Shown in pieces: positions 54,336 through 60,000 of a stretch of 60,000 nucleotides of DNA. Within the stretch, counting starts at the first letter, position 1. Every line of letters begins with the position of its first letter. The stretch comes from Zygnema cylindricum (lineage: Eukaryota > Streptophyta > Zygnematophyceae > Zygnematales > Zygnemataceae), in assembly GCA_037447655.1 (NCBI GenBank), contig JBBHKE010000985.1, positions 64,001 to 124,000 of the forward strand, read 5' to 3'. The notes below the pieces were generated by a model, which worked only from the letters and a program-made list of their open reading frames with translations, was not told the DNA's origin and did not search any database. The position numbers were made by a program, and so were the translations under genes.

Positions 54336-55685
54336 GTAAGATGGTTGTGATACGCACCAAAAGTTAACTTCAAATAATTTTTTTTCTTACAAAAGTAATT
54401 CCTTGGTAGGAGGTTGTAAAAAACTTACTTCGTCACTATTTAAAAGTCGTTTTTTTTTTAATATTTAAAATTATTTTCTCAAATGTTGAGATGTTATTGT
54501 TTGTTGGATTTTTCTTAGGATCATAAAGCAAATCAATACTAAAAATATTAATATATCTTACAAAAATAAATACCAACAATCCAAAAAAATAATAAATTAC
54601 AGCAGTAAACGCATTATAATAGTAAAGAATAACAAATAACAATAAAAATACAAAAAAAAAAAAAAAAAATAAGCTACAATACTAATCATTTTTAATTATA
54701 AGTTGGGAAACCTTTTTTTTTAAGGGTGATTAGAGAGTAAAATGTTATAATCCCTTAATTTTCTATGTTGATATTGAAAATGCTTCTTTAGGAAATATTT
54801 TACTTTTGTACACCAAAGCTTTCTCAGTTGTCTTTTGTTATTAAAAATATTATAATTATGGAAATAAATGTGACTTGATAGTGTACGGGGGGGGGGGAGG
54901 GGAAGGCGGGTAGGCCAAAAAAAGGGGTAGGAGGATATGCTGATTGAAATAGATGTGATTTTTTTTTTATTTTTTTTAAAACTTCTATTGAAGACGTGTA
55001 TTTATTAGTAAGCTTATATTGGTTTGCCCATTATTTTGTGTATGCAATGGAGGTAAGGAGAGAGATGAGCGTGATAAAAACCATATAACCGTATTAAAAA
55101 TTATGTAATGAGATATTTTATACATTTTTCATAATGTTTGCAACTACGGCCTTTGAGTATTTCAACAAATTATTTTTGAACATTTTTTACATATCGATGT
55201 TTTTTCGTCTTAGCATTTTATTTTTTTTCGCATTTTTTGCAATTCGACATACTTTACATATCAACATTTTTGCATTCTTACGTTTTTTTATTTGTGCATT
55301 TTTTCGCTTTTTTTGAATTTTGACGTTTTCAAAGGTAGAGAAGTTATATCGGATTATTTTAATCTAAGTGTGACTTGCGATTATCGTAGAAAAATTAAAG
55401 AATTACGATGTTAACGGAAAATAACAAGAAGAGAAAGTATGATCATCAAGAAAATTATGATCATCAAGCCGTAAATATAAAAAATTAGGCAGCTTGATAA
55501 TTTTTTTTTTTTAGAGTAACGGGTTTAACTCCTAGATTTTTGAGCTCCTTTGTGTTTTCCAAGTAAAGGAATATAGGAAAAAAGAGGTAAGGCGAAAGGG
55601 TGTTGTGGGAGCCGAGGGTCGCGGAGGATACGGGGACAAATACATTTGTGTGAAAATATATATTTTTGTATGTCTTTTGTCACAG
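54336..55685. other. Intron-like stretch of the LRR locus
   Basis: AT-rich, with an A run at 54650-54670, an 11-G run (54887-54897) followed by further G clusters (potential quadruplex), and a short array of TTTTTGCAT/ACATTTTTTACAT words at 55120-55330 related to the large minisatellite at 55960-57240. No further LRR exon was found. Confidence 0.55.
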
Positions 55686-55748
55686 ACAGCTACAAGACAA
55701 CCAGTTGAGTGGAGGCGTTCCATCGTCCATCGATGGACTACCATTCTT
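55686..55748 (+). pseudogene. LRR exon, 63 bp, phase 2
   Basis: Follows TTTTGTCACAG and ends at GTAAGACAC. Frame: QLQDNQLSGGVPSSIDGLPF. Aligns base for base with the 72-bp exon up to the SI residues, then is 9 bp shorter, so three residues of the repeat are missing. Both splice-site contexts and about 50 bp of the following intron (GTGGTACGCATCAAAAGTGAAATTCAAA versus GTGATACGCACCAAAAGTTAACTTCAAA, shown in part) are shared, so exon plus intron were duplicated as a unit. Confidence 0.7.
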
Positions 55749-55797
55749 GTAAGACACATATGCGCATATGATGTGGTACGCATCAAAAGTGAAATTC

Positions 55798-55798
55798 A

Positions 55799-55831
<33 letters not shown>

Positions 55832-55920
55832 TTAAGAAAAGAAGACGAAATGAAGAATTGAAGAAGTGAAGAAGAAGAGAAGAAGAAAATAAGGAGAAAA
55901 GAAGAAGAAAAGAAGAAGTT
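55798..55920. repeat. Poly(A) run followed by GAAGAAAAG purine tract
   Basis: About 24 consecutive A at 55798-55821, then GAAGAAGAG units. In the duplicated intron; the equivalent place after exon 54264 has T/A-rich DNA instead. Confidence 0.9.
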
Positions 55921-55959
55921 CCCTATTTTTAGAATTTTGGCGAGTTTAATATCTCGGTT

Positions 55960-57240
55960 TTATATTTTTATTTCAACAATTTTTGCATTTGGACATTTTT
56001 TGCACTTAAGCAATTTTTGTGTTTTGGCATTTTTTGTACTTCGATATTTTTTTGCATTTTAACATTATTTATATTGTTGACCTTCTCTTATTTGACATTT
56101 TTTTATCTCAATGTGTTTAGCATTTTTGAACATTTTCATTATTTTAACATTTTTTGTTTTTTGACATTTTTGCATGTTGACACGTTGGCATATTTTACAT
56201 TTTGGCATTTTCAGTATGTCGACAATGCATGGATTTTTTGAGATTTTTCGTAATTTTTTTATTTTTTGCATTTTCGCAGTTTTGTACTTTGGCGTTATTT
56301 GTATTTTAGCATTTTATACATTTCGACATATTTTTGCAATTTTCTTACCAACATTTTTTGTATTTAGGTATTTTGGCATTTTTTTTGGAATTTTGTTTTT
56401 TTTGAATTTTGCTGTTTAGATTTGGACATTTTTTACATTTTAACATTCTTACCTTTTGGTATTTTCTCCATTTTGGCTTTTTTTGCTCGACATTTCTTAT
56501 ATTCACACAGTTTTTGTATATCGTCTTTTTTTGCATTTCGCCAACTTTTACGTCTGGACACTTTTTGCATTATTATCTTTTTGAATTTTGACATTTTTTA
56601 CATTAGTTTTATCTACATTTTGATAATTTTTTGCCTTTTGAAACTTTTTGGATGTTGTCACTTTTTGCCTTTTATATATTTTTACGTTTTTTGCATTTTG
56701 GCAAGGTGTGCAATTTGACATGTTTTGCAATTCGACGTTATTTGCATTTTGACTTTTTTTTCCATTTTGGCATTTTTTGCATTCGTATGTTTTCTGCATC
56801 TCCAAAATTTCTGCGTTTCTCATTTTTTGCATTTCCGTGTTAATTGCATTTCAGCATTTTCTTTACATCGATATTTTTTGTATTTCAGTAGGTATTGCAT
56901 GTCAACATTTTTTGTGTTTTGAGATTTTTGACGGACATTTTTTGTATGTCCAAAATTTCTTCATTCAATTTTTTGTATCTTGTTTTTTTTTGCATCTAAA
57001 AATCTTTTGCATTTGGGCACTTTTTCATTTGGACATTTTTTGCCATTCGCCATCTTATGTATTTGGACTTTTTTCGTATTTTGGTATTTGTTATACGGTG
57101 ATGTTTTCTACATCTTGGCATTTTTTTATTTCGGCATTTTCTCTATTTCGTTATATTTTCATTTTGATGTTTTTTACATTTCTACACTATTAGCATCAAC
57201 ATGTTCCGAATTCCATTTTTTTTTTACAATTTGACTTTTT
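55960..57240. repeat. Long degenerate minisatellite, TTTTTGCATTTTGACA-type unit
   Basis: About 60 units of 18-24 bp on plus, each a T run followed by GCATTT, GTATTT or ACATTT and then CGACA, GGCA, TGACA or similar. All plus frames are Phe/His/Ile-rich with stops avoided by composition. It fills the space between the second LRR exon and the last one. Confidence 0.9.
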
Positions 57241-57440
57241 CGGTTTTTTTTTTTTTTGTATTTAGACAAAACTTATGTGATATGAAAGCTCTAGTATTTT
57301 TTTTTGTATATTTTGCTTTACATGCATCAAATTCGATTACCTTCTTGAACATCTTTACTTTTTCACACGTGTTATTATGGATTTTATGGCTTTTTACGTC
57401 TAATAAACTTTTTTTTACAAATGGCGCACCATATTTACAG

Positions 57441-57564
57441 TGATCTTTCTGACAACTACTTCACCGGGCCAGTTGTGGCGTACGGAGGTTGTTTCGAAAT
57501 GATAGGCAATTGCCTATATGGCTCAAGCAACCCATATTGGTGCGACCCCCAATATCAAAAATAG
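57441..57564 (+). pseudogene. Last LRR repeat and C-terminal cap exon
   Basis: Preceded by ATATTTACAG. Phase-2 frame: DLSDNYFTGPVVAYGGCFEM, IGNCLYGSSNPYWCDPQYQK, stop at 57562-57564. LSDNYFTGP is an LRR core; NCLYGSS..C resembles the Cys cap that closes LRR arrays in plant receptors. The first 22 bases align in register with the other two LRR exons. No transmembrane or kinase region follows, so it is a truncated fossil or the end of a secreted LRR protein. Confidence 0.65.
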
Positions 57565-57664
57565 AGTGAAAGCGCGACAAACAGAGGACAGTGGATGGCG
57601 TGTACGACGTGTTCGGTTCTCATCGCCTGTTCGTGTTGGCGATTTTTTTTACTCTTCACTTGAA

Positions 57665-57808
57665 CATCGCGCACATCGTCTACGGTGTACATTGTGCACA
57701 TCGTCCAGTTTGAAGAGACTCTCTTCAAACTGGACGATGTGCGCGATCGTCCAGTGTGGAGATACTCTCAACGGCGAGGAGAGTATCTTCTCACTGGACG
57801 ACGTGCGC
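57665..57808. other. Two adjacent long hairpins
   Basis: Hairpin 1: arms 57696-57718 and 57720-57742 are perfect complements (23 bp, core CATCGTCCAGTTTGAAGAGA) around a single C. Hairpin 2: arms 57739-57769 and 57779-57808 pair over about 30 bp with few mismatches around AACGGCGAG. Both arms carry ATCGTCCAGT, so the two hairpins are related in sequence. An extra inverted pair ATCGCGCACATCGTC / GACGATGTGCGCGAT (57666-57680, 57733-57747) embraces hairpin 1. Non-coding; possible small-RNA precursor, foldback element or recombination product. Confidence 0.8.
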
Positions 57809-58059
57809 AATTGCTTCGCGAATCTAGAAAAGCTAAAAATCCAACGGTCGATAATTACGCCTATAATGTTGGAGCGATCTAGTAAATATGTTTCGAAATG
57901 TTTCGTCTGACAAAAAAAAAATGTACGAATCTGTATGAAAGTGTAAGGCATCGAGTAAACACCACTTTTCCTCTAGTGGAAGTTCACCCTAAGTGGAATA
58001 AGGACATAAAATAATAAATGGACGTAAGGACGTAAGAGAAAATGACAACGCTAAATGAC

Positions 58060-58535
58060 CCTTAATATCTTCTCTCTCATTTACTCTCCTTCCCTTTCCT
58101 TCCTTCTCGTTTGCTCTCCCTCCCTCTCTTTCCTCCCTCTCCTTCCTCCCTTTCCTCTCTCCTCCCCCCTCCTTCTCTCGCCTTCCCTCTAACTCTCCCT
58201 CCTTCCCTCTCTCCTCACCCCCCCCGTATAATCCATACTCTGGACTATATGCTAACCCCTCCCCGCTCCACACTATTCAAGGGTAGGGGGAGAGGGGAGG
58301 GTGGAGGGATGAGGGAAGAGGGAAAGGGGTGGCGGAAAGGGGAGGGGGAGGAGCAGAGGGGGGAGGGAGAGGAGGAAAGGAGGGAGGGGGAGGTGTAGGG
58401 GTAGGGGGAGGGAGACGAGAATAGGGGGAGGAGATGGGGAGAGGAGAAAGAAGGGGAGAGGTTTATGTTCAACCTCGGTCGACTCTCCTTCTCCCCCTCA
58501 ACCCCTCTCCCTCTCCCTCTCCCCCCCCCCCCACC
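58060..58535. repeat. Polypyrimidine-polypurine-polypyrimidine block
   Basis: CT-rich 58060-58235, GA-rich 58280-58465, CT-rich 58480-58535 with a C run. Adjacent blocks of opposite strand bias can pair as imperfect inverted repeats. Confidence 0.9.
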
Positions 58536-58639
58536 CAAAACACAATGAGCAGTCCACTCTGGGAAGCCTGAGCATTTCTTTGTTGCGTTCATTTTCAGCG
58601 AAGGACCAAAAAATCAAACTTGGTAAAAATTGCGTGAGA

Positions 58640-59177
58640 GAGAAGTTACGTGAGAGAGAAGTCAATGTGACGTGAAAAAAAAAAAAATAAAAATCAACCG
58701 AAGTCCTGTACGGTTGATTAGATGTGAAGTATGATTTTGTAGACGTCACGGTACATTAGCGTAGACGTCAAGTTTTGGATGAAACGTAGTCTTTTACTTG
58801 TACCGTACGGCAAGTTTAAGTGTCGCAGATTTTGAGTGAATGTCACGTAGTAAATTGTGACCATTGATTTGATTACGTAGGTCACAAGTTATGATTGTAC
58901 TTCTTTACGTGAAAGTCAAGTAGCGTAGGAATTACGTCACCTACACATATATAATGTACTCATGCTTACATTGAAAATTAATCATCAATCCAGTGAATGA
59001 TTCTCTCCAATTTTTTCCCTGCTGCTAATCCTGCACTAAGTGCTTATTATGTCGCATAATTTATCTTCTTTCTTTGTTCAGTAATTAAGCCTTGCTTTCT
59101 CATATAGAGATTTGTTTTCCTTAGCATCTTGTCTTGTAATTGGTCGATCCTATGGCCACTTTTTCAGAATCTCAGCA
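58640..59177 (+). mobile_element. Probable 5' LTR of copia family D
   Basis: Nine ACGT cores lie between 58648 and 58937 (several as TGACGT, ACGTCA or CACGT), followed by a TATA-like CATATATAATG at 58946-58956. A CA at 59176-59177 is followed by TGGTATCAAAGC (59178-59189), 11 of 12 bases of the usual plant primer-binding site for initiator tRNA-Met. The left border is undefined, and the PBS overlaps the gag frame, so the border is tentative. Confidence 0.5.
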
Positions 59178-60000
59178 TGGTATCAAAGCTTTAGGTAAAA
59201 TTACATACATCCAGAAATTTAATGGTAGTGATTATTTACCGTGGAAAGCTAAGATGACCCGTATTCTAAAATATAAGAATTCCTGGGGTATTATAGCACG
59301 CACTGAACTGAAACCTATTCAAGCTCTCGTGGCAGCAGGATATGATAGAAGGGAAGAAGAGGCAGCGACATTAATTTTTCTAGCAGTGGAAGACAGTCAA
59401 CTTTTACACATAGTGGAGTTGGAAAAACGTAAGGCTATGTGGGATAAATTAAGGACTGTACATAAGCGTACTAATCTGTCCAACATAATGCAATTAAAAA
59501 ACAAATTGCTGGACTTTAGTGTAGAAAGTGGAGATACTACGGAGACTCATATCAACAGATTGAAAGAGCTTAAATTACAGTTAGCCGTAGTCGACACAAA
59601 ACTGAATGATGATGATTTGTCCCTCACACTGTTTAGGTCATTACCATCACAATATGCTATGATGATCACGGCTTTGAAAAGTCAACCTATTGTAGACTTT
59701 GATGCAGTATGTCAGCATTTCATTCAGGAGGAAGCTGAAATTAAAAGAAAGGAAGAAAAAGAGTAAGATGCAGCTATTTATGGCAAAGGCAAATAGTCAG
59801 TAAAAAGTAATGAGCTAGTAACTACTTGTGCTATATGTGGAAAAACTAATCATCATACTGCTGACTGTAGATTCAAAAAGAAAGAGACTGAAAACTTCAT
59901 GAAAAAGATTGTTTGTTATAGTTGTGGAAAACCAAGTCATAAGTCTTCAATTTGTCGTAGTAAAGACAAAAACAGACAGAATAAACCATCATTTGCCAGG
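59152..60000 (+). pseudogene. Copia family D gag, nearly intact, runs off the edge
   Basis: ATG at 59152 (MATFSESQHGIKALGKIT) opens a 204-codon frame with YIQKFNGSDYLPWKAKMTRI, LKNKLLDFSVESGDT, INRLKELKLQLAVVDTKLND and LTLFRSLPSQYAMMITALKS: copia gag (DUF4219/UBN2-type), the structural protein of virus-like particles. A TAA at 59764 and a TAG at 59794 interrupt it. The same frame then continues with two intact CCHC zinc knuckles, CAICGKTNHHTADC (59827-59868) and CYSCGKPSHKSSIC (59914-59955), and stays open to the window end. Two nonsense changes with no frameshift suggest a young copy; readthrough is possible but unproven. Confidence 0.85.

Noticed and set aside
57518-57910. 130-codon open frame on plus
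   Set aside because: It overlaps the LRR C-terminal exon in another frame and then runs through both hairpins; no family resemblance.

Overview
The window reads as nuclear DNA of a green plant, most likely a repeat-rich genome. Four things in the sequence point there: several families of Ty1/copia retrotransposons, an LRR-gene fossil whose exons all have phase-2 starts (one exactly 72 bp, the layout known from plant LRR receptor genes), a fossil exon of a Der/EngA-type GTPase (a bacterial/organellar family, plastid-targeted in plants), and short GT..AG introns. No species can be named. I found no intact cellular gene; nearly everything is mobile-element debris, satellite-like DNA or strand-asymmetric low-complexity tracts.

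Layout. 1-1025 is a polypyrimidine tract. 2536-3068 (minus) holds the 5' end of a broken secreted LRR-type gene with signal peptide, two introns, and a TATA box and G-box just upstream. 3179-6490 is an array of diverged copies of one repeat ('R'), two of them split by TA-flanked MITEs. 9060-13440 is an interdigitated set of two or three copia elements on both strands. 13450-17513 is a very long, broken gag-like gene. 18855-19732 and 38311-39010 are two copies of a third copia family. 20200-21117, 43085-43370 and 43600-44380 are copies of one dispersed repeat ('F'). 22773-23560 and 49502-50985 are copies of an element with a GCACGC-type minisatellite next to its edge; the second has inverted copies at both ends. 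25195-29424 is the longest copia copy (gag to RT plus LTR, minus). 30210-34100 holds copia family B on plus. 35470-41450 is dominated by polypurine and polypyrimidine DNA with a recent 0.56-kb duplication. 41945-43000 is a tandem repeat split by a MITE. 47595-47761 is the GTPase fossil. 48690-52020 is a polypyrimidine tract interrupted by transposons. 53238-57564 is a second, degenerate LRR locus on plus whose introns are filled with low-complexity DNA. 57665-57808 is a pair of long perfect or near-perfect hairpins. 58640-60000 is the LTR and gag of a comparatively young copia element running off the right edge.

How the parts relate. Elements are nested into one another and into older repeats, so relative ages can be read: MITEs entered R repeats and the 42-kb tandem array; copia A and B fragments are intermixed; element T sits between two polypyrimidine blocks. 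All copia pol regions are inactivated by stops, frameshifts or lost catalytic residues. Long open frames inside the CT/GA tracts are by-products of composition and are not reported as genes. Copia family letters (A, B, C, D) and repeat letters (R, F, T, G) are mine, for use within this window.
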